From the NCBI RefSeq assembly GCF_014202645.1, contig NZ_JACHHG010000002.1:288180-352179 (forward strand): a stretch of DNA of 64,000 nucleotides, written 5' to 3'. This DNA is from Deinobacterium chartae. Its GTDB lineage: Bacteria; Deinococcota; Deinococci; Deinococcales; Deinococcaceae. The notes under the pieces were generated by a model that saw only the letters and a list, made by a program, of their open reading frames with translations, ran no database searches and was not told where the DNA came from. Below are positions 1 to 8,977 of this stretch, one piece after another. Every line of letters starts with the position of its first letter. Position 1 is the stretch's first letter. Position numbers and translations under genes: made by a program.

Positions 1-631
1 CGGTGCGCACGAAGTCCTGCGAGAGCACCTCGAGCAGCGAGGCGCGGGTCATACGCGCGATGAACGCCACCGATCCGGCGGCGATGGTCACGGCGGGCAG
101 CACCAGGTGTGCCAGGCTGCCACTGCCGCTGGCGGGCAGCCAGCCGAGCTGCAGCGAGAACAGCAGCATCAGCATCAACCCCAGCCAGAACGACGGCACG
201 CTCACGCCCAGCAGGGCCGTACCCATCACCAGCGTGTCCCACAGGCTGCCAGGGCGGCGGGCAGCCAGGATACCTGCCGGGATGGCCACCACCACGGCGA
301 GCACCAGTGCCACCAGCGTGAGCTGCAGCGTGTACGGGAAACGCTCGAGGATCTCCTCGAGGACCGGGCGTCCGCTGCGCAGCGATTCGCCCAGGTCGCC
401 CTGCACGGCCTCGAGGACGAAGCGGCCGTACTGGACCAGCAGCGGGTCATTGAGGCCGAGCTGTTCGCGCAGGCGCGCGAGCTGCTCGGCCGAGGCTCCC
501 TGACCGAATTCGCCCAGCAGGGCGGTGGCGGTATCGCCCGGTGCCAGATGCATCAGCAAGAAGACCAGCAGGGCGGCACCGAGCAGGACCAACGGCAGGG
601 TCAGCAGTCGTTTGAGGGCGTAGGTCAGCAT
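1..631 (-). CDS. ABC transporter permease, DppB/OppB type (C-terminus outside window)
   Basis: Reading from an ATG at 631 the frame stays open to the window edge, giving at least 210 residues. It begins with a short basic stretch (MLTYALKRLLTLP) and a strong membrane segment, followed by the periplasmic region HLAPGDTATALLGEFG and several hydrophobic helices including LVALVLAVVVAIPAGILA, which is the usual N-terminal plan of dipeptide/oligopeptide/nickel permeases of the inner membrane. It lies 59 nt downstream of a binding-protein gene on the same strand, separated by a 12-bp hairpin, so both probably belong to one peptide-import operon. The partner permease and ATPases would lie to the left of the window. 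The C-terminal EAA loop is not visible. Confidence 0.88.
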   Translation of the reverse strand, partial: MLTYALKRLLTLPLVLLGAALLVFLLMHLAPGDTATALLGEFGQGASAEQLARLREQLGLNDPLLVQYGRFVLEAVQGDLGESLRSGRPVLEEILERFPYTLQLTLVALVLAVVVAIPAGILAARRPGSLWDTLVMGTALLGVSVPSFWLGLMLMLLFSLQLGWLPASGSGSLAHLVLPAVTIAAGSVAFIARMTRASLLEVLSQDFVRT

Positions 632-648
632 GTCACCTCCAAAGGTCC

Positions 649-677
649 CACCGGCCCGAAGCTGTTTCGGGCCGGTG
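649..677 (-). terminator. intercistronic hairpin between binding protein and permease
   Basis: A perfect 12-bp inverted repeat (CACCGGCCCGAA, 5-nt loop, TTCGGGCCGGTG) sits between the binding-protein stop and the permease start. There is no T-run, so it is more likely a partial terminator or 3'-end stabiliser that makes the binding protein more abundant than the permease, as in other binding-protein transporter operons. That role is inferred. Confidence 0.6.
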
Positions 678-690
678 CGGCTTCAGGCAT

Positions 691-2184
691 TTACTTGATA
701 AACGCCTTGGAGAGGTTCATGTTGATCCACGAGTAGTTGACCTCCACGCCCTGCAGACGGCTCGACTTGGCGTAGCTGGTGTAAGGGTAGTACAGGGTCA
801 GCAGCGGCAGGTCGGACGCGATCTGTTTTTGCACCTCGAGGTAGGCCTTCTGGCGCTCGGCGCTGTCGTTGCTGCGGCGGGCCTGCAGCAGCAGCTTGTC
901 CACCTTGGGGTTCTTGTACAGGGCGTAGTTGTTGGTGCCGATCTCGCTGGAGTGGAACAGCGCGTACAGCGCGTAGTCGGCGTCCAGGGTCACGGTGCCC
1001 CACGAGCTGAGGTACAGGCCGTGGTTGGGCTTGACGACCTCCTGCACAAAGGCCGAGTACTCGAGCAGCTTGACGTTGACCTTGACGCCGATCTGGCCGA
1101 GCTGGAACTGGATGGCCTGGGCCAGCTGCGGGAACTCGCCGGTGTTGGTGGAGATCAGGTCAATGCTGAAGCCGTTCTTGTAGCCGGCCTCGGCCAGCAG
1201 GCGCTTGGCCTTGGCGACGTCGTACTCGGGCGAGGCGACGCCCTTGGCAGCACCCCATACGGTGGGCGGAACCGGCACGCTGGCCTTGACGGCCATGCCG
1301 CCGCGCAACTGGTTCACGATGGCGTCGCGGTCGATGGCGGCGGCGAGGGCCTGACGCACCTTGGGCAGGCGGGTGGGGCCGCTTTGGGTGTTGAAGCCGA
1401 AGTAGGTCGAGCCCCAGCCCAGCGACTTCGCCACGTCGATGCGCGGGTTGTTCTCGAGTTCCTTGACGCGCTCGGGCGGCAGGTTCACGATCAGGTCCAC
1501 CGCGCCCGAGCGCAGCTCGACCACCTGGGTGGCGGTTTCGGGGATGGTGCGGAACACGATCTTGTCGAGCTTGGGGGCACCGTTCCAGTAGTTCTTGTTG
1601 GCGACCAGGGTCACCTGGTCACCGGTCTTCCAGGCGTCAAACGCGAAGGGGCCGGTACCCACCGGGCTGCGGCCAAAGTTCTTGCCGGCCTTTTTGGCAG
1701 CGGTGGGGCTCACGATGGCGGTGACCGGGTGGGTCAGGTGCGCCAGCAGCGGTCCGAAGGGGTAGCGGGTGGTGATCTCGACCGTGTCGGCGTCCACGAC
1801 CTTGACGTCCTTGACCACGTCGAGCACGTAGGCACCAGGGGCCTTGTTGGCCGGATCGATCAGGCGCTCGATCGAGTACTTGACGGCCTCGGCGTTGAAG
1901 GGGGTGCCGTCTTGGAAGCGCACGCCGCGGCGCAGCTCGAAACGCCAGCGGGTGGGGCTCAGGGCCTTCCAGGAAGTGGCCAGACCCGGCTGGATGCCGT
2001 CGTCGGTGCGGCGCAGCAAGGTCTCGAAAATCTGGTTGGTGACTGCAAAGCTGTAACCGTTGAAGGTGGCGTTGGGATCCAGCGTGGGCGCGTCGGCGCT
2101 GGTGGCCACAGTGATGGTTCCGGCGGCCAGTGCGGGGGTGGCAAGGCCGAGCAGGGCGGTCAGGAGCAGAGCTTTACGGGTCAT
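691..2184 (-). CDS. peptide ABC transporter substrate-binding protein (SBP family 5)
   Basis: 497 aa. The chosen ATG at 2184 gives a clean signal peptide (MTRKALLLTALLGLATPALA, cleavage near residue 20) and has a GGAG ribosome site about 8 nt upstream; an upstream in-frame ATG would bury the signal. The mature protein shows family-5 landmarks: a LDPNATFNGYSF-type start, 'GIQPGLATSWKALSPTRWRFELRRGVRFQDGTPFNAEAVKYSIERL' in segments, and the mid-protein 'VGTGPFAFDAWKTGDQVTL' region. It would bind peptides or similar solutes outside the inner membrane and deliver them to the downstream permease. Exact ligand is unknown; glutathione, dipeptide and nickel binders share the fold. Confidence 0.93.
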   Translation of the reverse strand: MTRKALLLTALLGLATPALAAGTITVATSADAPTLDPNATFNGYSFAVTNQIFETLLRRTDDGIQPGLATSWKALSPTRWRFELRRGVRFQDGTPFNAEAVKYSIERLIDPANKAPGAYVLDVVKDVKVVDADTVEITTRYPFGPLLAHLTHPVTAIVSPTAAKKAGKNFGRSPVGTGPFAFDAWKTGDQVTLVANKNYWNGAPKLDKIVFRTIPETATQVVELRSGAVDLIVNLPPERVKELENNPRIDVAKSLGWGSTYFGFNTQSGPTRLPKVRQALAAAIDRDAIVNQLRGGMAVKASVPVPPTVWGAAKGVASPEYDVAKAKRLLAEAGYKNGFSIDLISTNTGEFPQLAQAIQFQLGQIGVKVNVKLLEYSAFVQEVVKPNHGLYLSSWGTVTLDADYALYALFHSSEIGTNNYALYKNPKVDKLLLQARRSNDSAERQKAYLEVQKQIASDLPLLTLYYPYTSYAKSSRLQGVEVNYSWINMNLSKAFIK

Positions 2185-2450
2185 GTTGGACTCCAGGAAG
2201 GTGAGAGGCGACACCGTGTCGGGCACGGGATTTACGGAAACGTTAACTTTCTCAAAATTATTGCACTGTTCGGTCGGACAAACGCGGAATCGTCAGGGAA
2301 TTCCCGGAGGGCCCCACCGGATTCCCCGGCCTCGGGCGATTGCTGGCGACGAACGATCGCGAACGTCCAGACCAGCCGGAACTCCGGTCAACCTCGTTGT
2401 ACGACCGGCCCAGCCCGTAGTGGCCAGGCCGAGCAGCAGCCTATCTCCAG
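2185..2450. other. intergenic region, divergent promoters, no gene seen
   Basis: Stretch between the binding-protein gene and the ArsR-type regulator. On the minus strand it holds an AT-rich patch at about 2230-2275 that probably carries the transporter promoter, but no hexamer pair is convincing. I see no small ORF with a ribosome site. Confidence 0.4.
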
Positions 2451-2477
2451 TTGACAATAGATGTCAATAAATAGAAT
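2451..2477 (+). promoter_or_regulatory. candidate operator/promoter of the ArsR-DUF2087 gene
   Basis: In a sharply AT-rich island lies the inverted repeat TTGACA-5 nt-TGTCAA (2451-2467). Its left arm is also a perfect -35 box, with TAGAAT 15 nt downstream (2472-2477) as a possible -10. An inverted repeat overlapping the promoter upstream of a winged-helix regulator suggests autoregulation (inference). Confidence 0.45.
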
Positions 2478-2626
2478 GAACTATATCTTTTAAAGTGATT
2501 CAAAAATCTGCTCCAACCACCGGCTACCCGATCCTGCGCCGCCCACGCCCTCGCTCGGCCATCCAGCCTAGCCGCACCGCCATCCAGACCATTGCACCCC
2601 GAACCGATCCGTGAAAACATTCCGAT

Positions 2627-3235
2627 ATGTTTCGAAACGTCAGCCGCTCCCCTAACCCGTCTCCCCCCCTCGAGGACAGCGCGCTCCTCGAGGTGCTCAA
2701 GGCGCTGGCCGACCCGGGCCGCCTGCGCATCATCGGCCTGCTGGCCCACGGACCCAGCAGCGTCGAAGGGCTGGCCGCCGAGCTGGAACTCAGCCTCAGC
2801 ACCACCTCGCACCACCTTTCGCGCCTGTCGGGGGCCGGGCTGGTCGAAGCCCGCGCGCGCGGGCACTACAGCATGTACTCGCTCGTGCCCGGCCCGCTCG
2901 AGGACGCGGCCCGCCGCCTGCTCGACCCGGGCTCGCTGGCACACGTGCGCCGCGAGAGCGATCAGGACCTGTTCGAACGCAAGGTTCTCGAGCGTTTCAC
3001 CGACGCAGCAGGCCGCATCACGGCCTTCCCGCGCCCGCGCAGAAAGTTTCTGGTGCTGCTGCGGCACGTCCAGAAAGCCTTTGAACCCGGACGCCGCTAC
3101 AGCGAGCGCGAGGTGAACGATACGCTGCTGCGCTTCAACGACGACACCGCCACCTTGCGGCGCGGGCTGATCGAACACGGCCTGATGCTGCGCGCGGGCG
3201 GCGGCGGCGACTACTGGCTGCCGCCGCAACCCTGA
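2627..3235 (+). CDS. ArsR-type winged-helix regulator with C-terminal DUF2087 domain
   Basis: 202 aa. Residues about 18-90 form an ArsR/SmtB-like winged helix (LEVLKALADPGRLRIIGLL, then the recognition region LSTTSHHLSRLSGAGLV, wing RARGHYSMYSL). Residues about 120-200 match DUF2087, with the usual FPRPRRKFLVLLRHV, FEPGRRYSEREVNDTLLRFN and YWLPP signatures. No metal-binding CxC is present, so a metal sensor is unlikely. A palindromic box lies about 160 nt upstream. It is followed by a GIY-YIG-like gene and an orphan on the same strand, probably one transcript. No clear Shine-Dalgarno precedes the ATG. Confidence 0.85.
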   Translation: MFRNVSRSPNPSPPLEDSALLEVLKALADPGRLRIIGLLAHGPSSVEGLAAELELSLSTTSHHLSRLSGAGLVEARARGHYSMYSLVPGPLEDAARRLLDPGSLAHVRRESDQDLFERKVLERFTDAAGRITAFPRPRRKFLVLLRHVQKAFEPGRRYSEREVNDTLLRFNDDTATLRRGLIEHGLMLRAGGGGDYWLPPQP

Positions 3236-3274
3236 GCCCTCTCCCCTCTGCCCAAAACCTTCCAGGAGGACGCC

Positions 3275-3637
3275 ATGAAACCGCACCGCCTCGCCAAAAC
3301 CCTACCGGTCAAAGAACGCCTCGAGCCCATCGGTGTTTACGTTATCCGCAACCGCGTCAACGGCAGGCAACTGGTGGCGGGTGCTATCAACCTGCGCGCC
3401 CGCATCAACCGGGCCCGCTTCGAACTCAGCACCCGCATTCACCCGAACAAGGCGTTGCAGCGCGACTGGAACGAACTGGGTCCCGAGGCCTTCGAGTTCG
3501 AGGTCCTCGACACCCTCGAGCCGGTCGAGACGCGCCCCCTGGCCAGCGAGTACCAAGAAGACGTCGACGAGCTCACCCGGTTATGGATCGAGCGGCTGGG
3601 CACCGACCGCGACGGGTACAACCTCGAGCAGCGCTGA
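3275..3637 (+). CDS. GIY-YIG nuclease-like small protein
   Basis: 120 aa with a strong ribosome site (AGGAGG, 5 nt before ATG). Residues 19-79 match the GIY-YIG-like family seen with bacterial regulators: GVYVIRNRVNGRQLVAGAIN, then NLRARINRARF and the HPNKALQRDWNELG...FEFEVLD block. The YIG half is degenerate (LVAG), so nuclease activity is doubtful. It ends 'WIERLGTDRDGYN', like the 'GYN' tail of other members. It sits 39 nt behind the ArsR-DUF2087 gene and 1 nt before the next ORF. Role unknown. Confidence 0.75.
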   Translation: MKPHRLAKTLPVKERLEPIGVYVIRNRVNGRQLVAGAINLRARINRARFELSTRIHPNKALQRDWNELGPEAFEFEVLDTLEPVETRPLASEYQEDVDELTRLWIERLGTDRDGYNLEQR

Positions 3638-3638
3638 G

Positions 3639-4109
3639 GTGAACCGGACCGTTCCGGACGCCCTCCTAAACTTCTGGCTGCCCGACCTGTACTTCGACGG
3701 GGCGGAGGTCGTCACCGCCCTGCGCGACATGCCCGCCAAGGCGCACCCACTGCAGCAGCGCACCCGCCCACTGCAGCAGCGCACCCGGCTCGCGGCTGCG
3801 TACCGCACGCAGCGCGAACGCGATCATTCCGGGCGCACCGCGGTACCGGTGGATGCGCGGGTGGTCACCCTGCTCTTTCACGCGGTCGGCCACCTGCACG
3901 GGATGTTCGCACGTTTCCGGCGCACGTGGCCGCTGGAGAGCTGTAACGTGATGATGACGGTGCATCCGGAGTCCCAGCTAGCCAGCGTCACTTTTCTGTC
4001 GAAGGTGGAAGACTGGATGGAAGGCCCCATCATGGAGGACTTTCCCGGGGTCAGCTTCTTCCTCGACCTCGAGGACGGAGCGCTGCTGAGAACCATGTAC
4101 ATGCGCTGA
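3639..4109 (+). CDS. hypothetical protein with tandem heptapeptide
   Basis: 156 aa, GTG start immediately after the upstream stop codon, so translation is probably coupled. I do not recognise a family. The first third carries a duplicated heptapeptide (PLQQRTR twice); the C-terminal half (about residues 70-156) looks like a compact globular domain with an HAVGHLHGMFARFRR helix and hydrophobic strands, ending DGALLRTMYMR. No signal peptide or membrane segment. Its position suggests a function with the preceding regulator and GIY-YIG-like protein. Confidence 0.6.
   Translation: MNRTVPDALLNFWLPDLYFDGAEVVTALRDMPAKAHPLQQRTRPLQQRTRLAAAYRTQRERDHSGRTAVPVDARVVTLLFHAVGHLHGMFARFRRTWPLESCNVMMTVHPESQLASVTFLSKVEDWMEGPIMEDFPGVSFFLDLEDGALLRTMYMR
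3747..3788 (+). repeat. 21-bp tandem duplication inside the orphan CDS
   Basis: Two back-to-back 21-nt copies, each starting CCACTGCAGCAGCGCACCCG and differing only at the last base. Length is a multiple of three, so the frame is kept and the protein gains one heptapeptide. Looks like recent replication slippage. Confidence 0.85.
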
Positions 4110-4137
4110 ATCCGGTGGGCCTCGGTCTGCAGCCTAA

Positions 4138-5166
4138 TCAGTACCCCTGGTCGAGCCCGCCGCGCTCCACCCGGACCCGCTGGCGGAACACGTAGTAGTT
4201 CCAGATCTGGTAGGCCACGATCAGGGGCAGGAAAATCGCGGCAACGATGTTCATCAGGTGCAGCGTGTAGGGCTGGCTGGCCGCCTGCTGCACGGTCAGG
4301 GTGTTGGCCGGGTCCAGCGTCGAGATCGCCACGTTCGGATACAGCCCCAAAAAGATGGTCAGGGTCGAAAAGGCGACGGTCAGGCCGCTCATGGCAAAAC
4401 CCAGGGCGCTGCGGCGGGTCACGAGGGCGTACCAGATGGTGATCAGGGTCAAAAAGGCCGCGATCGGAAACAGCCACGGCAGCAGCCCGAAATTGCGGAA
4501 CAGCCCCGTGGAGATGTAGCCGGCCACCACGAAACCCAGCACCGCCACGGTGGCCAGCGCACCCCAAAACAGCGCGGCGCGGCGCGCACGGTGGTAGATC
4601 TCGTCCTCGTGGTGCAGCCGCAGCAGCAAGAAATTGGCCCCGTGCAGCACGAACATCAGCGCGGTCGCCAGCCCGCCCAGCAGCGCAAACGGATTAAACA
4701 GCAGCAGCGGCGACCCCACGAACTCGCCCTCGGCGCTGATCGGCAGGCCGCGCAGCAAGTTGGCCATCACCACGCCCCACAAAAAGGCCGGAACCAGGCT
4801 GCCCCAGAAGGACATGGCGTCCCAGAAGGCGCGCCAGCGCGGACGGTCCACCTGGTTGCGGAACTCGAACGACACCCCGCGCACGATCAGGGCCAGCAGG
4901 ATGATCACAAAGATCGGGTACATGCCGCTGAACAGGGCCCCGTACCAGCGCGGAAAGGTCGAGAACATGGCCCCCGCCGCCGCGATCACCCACACCTCGT
5001 TTCCGTCCCAGAAAGGGCCGATGGTGCCGGTCAGCGCGCGTTCCTCGCGCTCGTTTCGGGCCAGCAGCGGGCGCAGCATGTCCACCCCGAAGTCGAAACC
5101 CTCGAGGAAAAAGTACAGCGTGAACAGAGCGGCGATGATCCAGAACCACAGGGTCGGTAAGTCCAC
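4138..5166 (-). CDS. cydB: cytochrome bd menaquinol/ubiquinol oxidase subunit II
   Basis: 342 aa with eight or nine hydrophobic helices. Starts at a GTG 3 nt after cydA's stop. N-terminus '[31 protein letters not shown]' in segments is the classic CydB opening, with GFDFG; '[15 protein letters not shown]' is the conserved subunit I/II contact motif. It forms the inner-membrane quinol oxidase with CydA, reducing oxygen to water at low oxygen tension. No cydX-like ORF and no cydCD are seen near; the small subunit and heme-assembly transporter may be elsewhere. Confidence 0.96.
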   Translation of the reverse strand: MDLPTLWFWIIAALFTLYFFLEGFDFGVDMLRPLLARNEREERALTGTIGPFWDGNEVWVIAAAGAMFSTFPRWYGALFSGMYPIFVIILLALIVRGVSFEFRNQVDRPRWRAFWDAMSFWGSLVPAFLWGVVMANLLRGLPISAEGEFVGSPLLLFNPFALLGGLATALMFVLHGANFLLLRLHHEDEIYHRARRAALFWGALATVAVLGFVVAGYISTGLFRNFGLLPWLFPIAAFLTLITIWYALVTRRSALGFAMSGLTVAFSTLTIFLGLYPNVAISTLDPANTLTVQQAASQPYTLHLMNIVAAIFLPLIVAYQIWNYYVFRQRVRVERGGLDQGY

Positions 5167-5169
5167 GGG

Positions 5170-6552
5170 TCACTCCTCGAGGTAGTGCGGGGCGGGCGCG
5201 GCGGTCATCTGGTGTTCGGGCGCATGAATGCCCGCGCGGGCGGTGGTGCCCAGCAGGTAGATGTCCAGCCCGATCAGCATCAGGTACACCAGCCAGAAAC
5301 CGATCAGACCGACGAATACGGTCGTGGCGTTCAGGGCCGACACGCCGTCACGGGTGAACATCAGACCCTGCACGATCCAGGGCTGACGGCCCATCTCGGT
5401 CGCGATCCAGCCGGTGAAGTTGGCGATAAACGGCGCGGGGATCATCCAGGGCAGAAAGCGCAGGTAACGCCTCGAGGTCTCCAGCCGTCCGCGCCACCAC
5501 AGCCACACTCCCACCAGGGCGGTGAGCAGCATCAGCAGACCCAGGCCGACCATCACCCGGAAGCTCCAGTACACCGGCCACACCGGCGGGGTGTAATCGC
5601 CAGGACCGTAACGCTCGTCGTACTCGCGCTCGATGTCGTTGATGCCGCGAATCGAGCGGTCAAAGCTGTTGTAGGCCAAGAAACTGCCCAGGTAAGGCAG
5701 CTCGAGGTTGATCAGGTTGCGGCGCTCGCTCTGGCTGGGCAGCGCGAAGATGCTCTCTCCGGCCCCGGGCGGGGTGGTTTCCCAGATCGCCTCGATGGCC
5801 GCGAACTTCATGGGCTGGTCCACCACCATCACCTGGCCCTGGCGGTGCCCCACCAGCGCCGAACCGACCGTGCCCAGCAGGGCCACCGCCACGCCCAGCT
5901 TCAGGCTCCTCGAGAACAGCTCGGGACGGTGCCCGCGCGCCAGATGCCACGCCGAGACACCGAGCACGAAAAACGAGCCGATGCACAGCGCGCTGAACCA
6001 GATGTGCCCGAAGTACAGCCAGGCCTTGTAGTTGAGGGCCACCGCCGCGAACGAGGTCAGATGCGCCTCGTCACCGACTACGGTGTAACCCACCGGGTGC
6101 TGCATCCAGGCGTTGGCCATGATGATCCAGAAGGCCGAGACCGTAGAGCCCAGCGCCACCAGCCAGATCGAGGCGAGGTGCAGCGGGCGCGGCAGGCGGT
6201 CGCGCCCGAACCACCACAGCCCCAAAAAGGTGGACTCGAGGAAAAAGGCCATCAGCACCTCGAGGGCCAAGGGCACCCCGAAGATGTTGCCCACGAAGCG
6301 GGCGTACTCGGCCCAGTTCATGCCGAACTGAAATTCCTGCACGATGCCGGTGACCACGCCCACCGCGAAGTTGATGACGAACAGGTGCCCGAAAAATCGG
6401 GTCAGCGTGCCCCAGACCTGGAGGCGGGTGAAGTAGGCGAAAGTCTCGATGGTCGCGATGATCAGCGAGAGCCCGACCGTGAAGGGCACGAAGAAGAAGT
6501 GAAAGATGTTGGTGGTGGCAAACTGGAATCTCGAGAGATCAAGAACGTCCAT
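5170..6552 (-). CDS. cydA: cytochrome bd oxidase subunit I
   Basis: 460 aa. The ATG at 6552 (GGAGG 4 nt upstream) gives the standard start [19 protein letters not shown], where His18 corresponds to the heme b595/d ligand region. Conserved blocks: [39 protein letters not shown] (His ligand) and EMGRQPWIV. The Q-loop is of the short type (total length near 460, not 520), as in Gram-positive and Deinococcus-group enzymes. The subunit carries the quinol site and the three hemes. First gene of the cydAB operon. Confidence 0.96.
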   Translation of the reverse strand: MDVLDLSRFQFATTNIFHFFFVPFTVGLSLIIATIETFAYFTRLQVWGTLTRFFGHLFVINFAVGVVTGIVQEFQFGMNWAEYARFVGNIFGVPLALEVLMAFFLESTFLGLWWFGRDRLPRPLHLASIWLVALGSTVSAFWIIMANAWMQHPVGYTVVGDEAHLTSFAAVALNYKAWLYFGHIWFSALCIGSFFVLGVSAWHLARGHRPELFSRSLKLGVAVALLGTVGSALVGHRQGQVMVVDQPMKFAAIEAIWETTPPGAGESIFALPSQSERRNLINLELPYLGSFLAYNSFDRSIRGINDIEREYDERYGPGDYTPPVWPVYWSFRVMVGLGLLMLLTALVGVWLWWRGRLETSRRYLRFLPWMIPAPFIANFTGWIATEMGRQPWIVQGLMFTRDGVSALNATTVFVGLIGFWLVYLMLIGLDIYLLGTTARAGIHAPEHQMTAAPAPHYLEE

Positions 6553-6722
6553 GCGGCCTCCGCTCAAGCACTTGAGGCCAGGGTAACGCGCGGTACCTGG
6601 CCGCGCCTGGTCACGGGGTGAACCGTTTCTTTAGGTTTGTCGTATGCCCGGTTCAGGTCCGCAGGAGCGGCCCTCACCTGCCGCTCGGTAAGCGGTGCTG
6701 CACTGAAAGCAGGAGGTGCAAC

Positions 6723-6917
6723 GTGCCCTGGACCCGCAACGACTACCCGGCCTCGCTGAAGAACCTGACCCCCGAAGTGCGGGGAAAAGCGGTCGAGATC
6801 GCCAACGCCCTGCTCGAGGAGGGTTACGAGGAGGGCCGCGCCATCGCAATCGCCACCGCCCGCGCCGAGGAGTGGGCCGAGCGCCGCGGCAAGCCGGTCA
6901 AGCAAGCGGACGCTTGA
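6723..6917 (+). CDS. small YdaT/ChaB-like protein
   Basis: 64 aa. GTG start chosen because a perfect AGGAGGT (6711-6717) lies 5-6 nt upstream and the product then begins MPWTRNDYPASLKNL, exactly how the N-terminal domain of Bacillus YdaT-like proteins begins. The rest is a charged helical domain (EVRGKAVEIANALLEEGYEEGRAIAIATARAEEW in parts). The DUF2188 domain that follows in YdaT is missing, so this is the stand-alone N-terminal module. Function unknown; family members are stress-associated. Confidence 0.8.
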   Translation: MPWTRNDYPASLKNLTPEVRGKAVEIANALLEEGYEEGRAIAIATARAEEWAERRGKPVKQADA

Positions 6918-6965
6918 CGCGCCCCTTGGGGCTAAGCTCCCTGGCTTAGCGCCCCGAACGGGCGG

Positions 6966-6971
6966 TAGGAT
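6966..6971 (+). promoter_or_regulatory. -10 box for leaderless nth transcript
   Basis: TAGGAT ends 7 nt before the ATG at 6979; an alternative ATG at 6970 lies inside the box. A small inverted repeat (GCTAAGC/GCTTAGC, 6931-6950) lies just upstream. Confidence 0.5.
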
Positions 6972-6978
6972 GACCGCG

Positions 6979-7632
6979 ATGAGGCGGGAGTCCAAGAACA
7001 ACAAGCTGACCCGCGCCCGTGACGTGCTGTCCAGCCTCGAGGCCGAGTACCCCGACGCGCGCACCGAACTGGTGTACCGCAACCCCTTCGAACTGCTGGT
7101 CGCCACCGTCTTGTCGGCCCAGGCGACCGACCGGAGCGTGAACCTCGCAACCCCGGCGCTGTTCGCAGCCTACCCGGACGCGCAGGCGATGAGCCAGGCC
7201 ACCCCGGAGCAGATCGAACCGTTCATTCGCACCATCGGCCTGTACCGCGCCAAGGCCAAGAACCTGGCCCGGTTGGCGCAACTGCTGGTCGAGCGTCACG
7301 GCGGCGAGGTTCCCGACGACTTCGACGCGGTGGTGGCCCTGCCCGGCGCCGGACGCAAGACCGCCAACGTGGTGCTTTCGAACGCCTTCGGTCGCCCCGC
7401 CATCGCGGTAGACACGCACGTCGGACGGCTGGCACGCCGCCTGGCCTTTTCCGAGCACACCAACCCCGACAAGGTCGAGCGTGACCTCGAGGCGCTGTTT
7501 GCGCGCGAACGCTGGGTGTTCTTGCACCACGCGCTGATCCTGCACGGGCGGCGGGTATGCCTCGCGCGCAAGCCCAACTGCCCGGGCTGCGTCCTCGAGC
7601 CGCTGTGCCCCAAAGTCGGCGTGGCCTCCTAG
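6979..7632 (+). CDS. nth: endonuclease III (DNA glycosylase/AP lyase)
   Basis: 217 aa. Complete family pattern: LLVATVLSAQATDRSVN near residue 40, helix-hairpin-helix LPGAGRKTANVV with the catalytic Lys, VDTHVGRLARRL with the catalytic Asp, and a C-terminal 4Fe-4S ligand set C-x6-C-x2-C-x5-C (CLARKPNCPGCVLEPLC). It excises oxidised pyrimidines and cuts the abasic site during base excision repair. The start at 6979 is preferred over 6970 because the -10 box TAGGAT overlaps the latter. Confidence 0.96.
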   Translation: MRRESKNNKLTRARDVLSSLEAEYPDARTELVYRNPFELLVATVLSAQATDRSVNLATPALFAAYPDAQAMSQATPEQIEPFIRTIGLYRAKAKNLARLAQLLVERHGGEVPDDFDAVVALPGAGRKTANVVLSNAFGRPAIAVDTHVGRLARRLAFSEHTNPDKVERDLEALFARERWVFLHHALILHGRRVCLARKPNCPGCVLEPLCPKVGVAS

Positions 7633-7717
7633 TTCCCAGGCCGCTCCTGGCACCGGGAACGGGCTTTCCCGGCCGCCTTTCCCTGCGCCGCTTTCCCCAC
7701 CCCTACCGGAGTCTGTT

Positions 7718-8971
7718 TTGAACTTTTCCCGCCTTCGCCTCCACCTGCCGTTTTCAGCCGAGATCTGGCTGTTTCTGATCGGAGCTTTCGGCTTCGGGAT
7801 GGGTTCGGCGCAGTTGCAGCTGTACCTCAACTTCTACCTGCAGGCGCTGGGAATCGGCGCGGGCATGCAGGGCCTGCTGAACGCGCTGCCCGCCTGGACC
7901 CTGGTGCTCGCCGGGCTGCCCGCCGCCGCGCTGGCGCGGCGGGTCTCGTTCGCACGCACCATCCAGCTGGGCTCGGCGCTGTCGTTGCTGGGCCTGCTGG
8001 GCATCGCGCTCAGTACGCAGCCGCTCACCCTGATCCTGTTCGGCATCGTGCAGGGGGTGGGATCGACCTTTCTGATGGTCTCGACCTCGCCTTTCATGGC
8101 CGCGCACTCGAGGCCCGAGGAGCGCATCACGCTGTTCTCGCTGCAGATGGCGCTGATGACCACCGCCGGTTTTCTGGGCAATCTGCTGGGCGGGCAGATG
8201 CCGGGGCTGTACGCCGAAAGTTTCGGCGGAACCCCGCGTGACCTCGAGGCGATCCGCTCGGCGCTGCTGGCCGGTGCGGCCCTGCAGGTGGTGGGGCTGC
8301 TGCCGGTGTTGTGGCTGAGGCCCGGCGCGCAGGCGCGCGGCGAGGGGGCCAAACGCCGCCCGGTGCAAGACCCGCGCACCATGTGGCGCCTGCTGCTGCC
8401 CAACTTGCTGGTGGGCGTGGGGGCCGGACTCACCATTCCCTACCTGAACCTGTTCGTAGAGGGCAAGTTCGGCGTGCCCTTCGCGCAGCTGGGTACGCTG
8501 TTCGCCTGGACTTCGCTGGCCACCGCCGTCACCGTGCTGATCCAGCCCGCGCTGGTGCGGCGCTACGGCGAGCTGAAGACCATCTTGATCGTGCAGGGCG
8601 GCTCGCTGCCCTTTCTGGTGATGCTGGGCTTCGCGCCCAGCCTGCTGCTGGTCACGGCGGCGCTGTTCATCCGTGGCGCGCTGATGAACGCGGCGGGCCC
8701 GGTGTACTCGGCGCACGCCATGGCGCGGCTGTCCGAGAGCGACCGCGGCACCTACTCGGCGCTGAACTCGATGATGTGGAACGGCGGCTGGGCGCTCGGC
8801 AGTCTGATCTCGGGCGGGGTGCGTGCCGCCCTCGAGTTCGATGCGGCCTTTGACCTGCTGTTTTGCGGAACCGTGCTGCTTTACGCGGCCTCGGTCGTGG
8901 CCATTTACCTGGGCCTTTACCGTACTGCGAATGCCCAAAACCTTGCGGCGCTAAGAAGCGGTGTAGACTGA
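7718..8971 (+). CDS. MFS transporter
   Basis: 417 aa with about twelve hydrophobic segments and the central basic loop GAQARGEGAKRRPVQDPRTMWR. Starts at TTG 7718 (CGGAG 7 nt upstream). The segment 'ALARRVSFARTIQLGSALSLLGLLG' resembles the cytoplasmic loop 2-3 of the family. Inner-membrane exporter or importer of unknown substrate. It overlaps the promoter of the following gene by its stop codon. Confidence 0.85.
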   Translation: MNFSRLRLHLPFSAEIWLFLIGAFGFGMGSAQLQLYLNFYLQALGIGAGMQGLLNALPAWTLVLAGLPAAALARRVSFARTIQLGSALSLLGLLGIALSTQPLTLILFGIVQGVGSTFLMVSTSPFMAAHSRPEERITLFSLQMALMTTAGFLGNLLGGQMPGLYAESFGGTPRDLEAIRSALLAGAALQVVGLLPVLWLRPGAQARGEGAKRRPVQDPRTMWRLLLPNLLVGVGAGLTIPYLNLFVEGKFGVPFAQLGTLFAWTSLATAVTVLIQPALVRRYGELKTILIVQGGSLPFLVMLGFAPSLLLVTAALFIRGALMNAAGPVYSAHAMARLSESDRGTYSALNSMMWNGGWALGSLISGGVRAALEFDAAFDLLFCGTVLLYAASVVAIYLGLYRTANAQNLAALRSGVD

Positions 8972-8977
8972 GGGGTG

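Noticed and set aside
829-2454. 541-codon plus-strand frame
   Set aside because: Antisense of the substrate-binding-protein gene; no domain or start signal.
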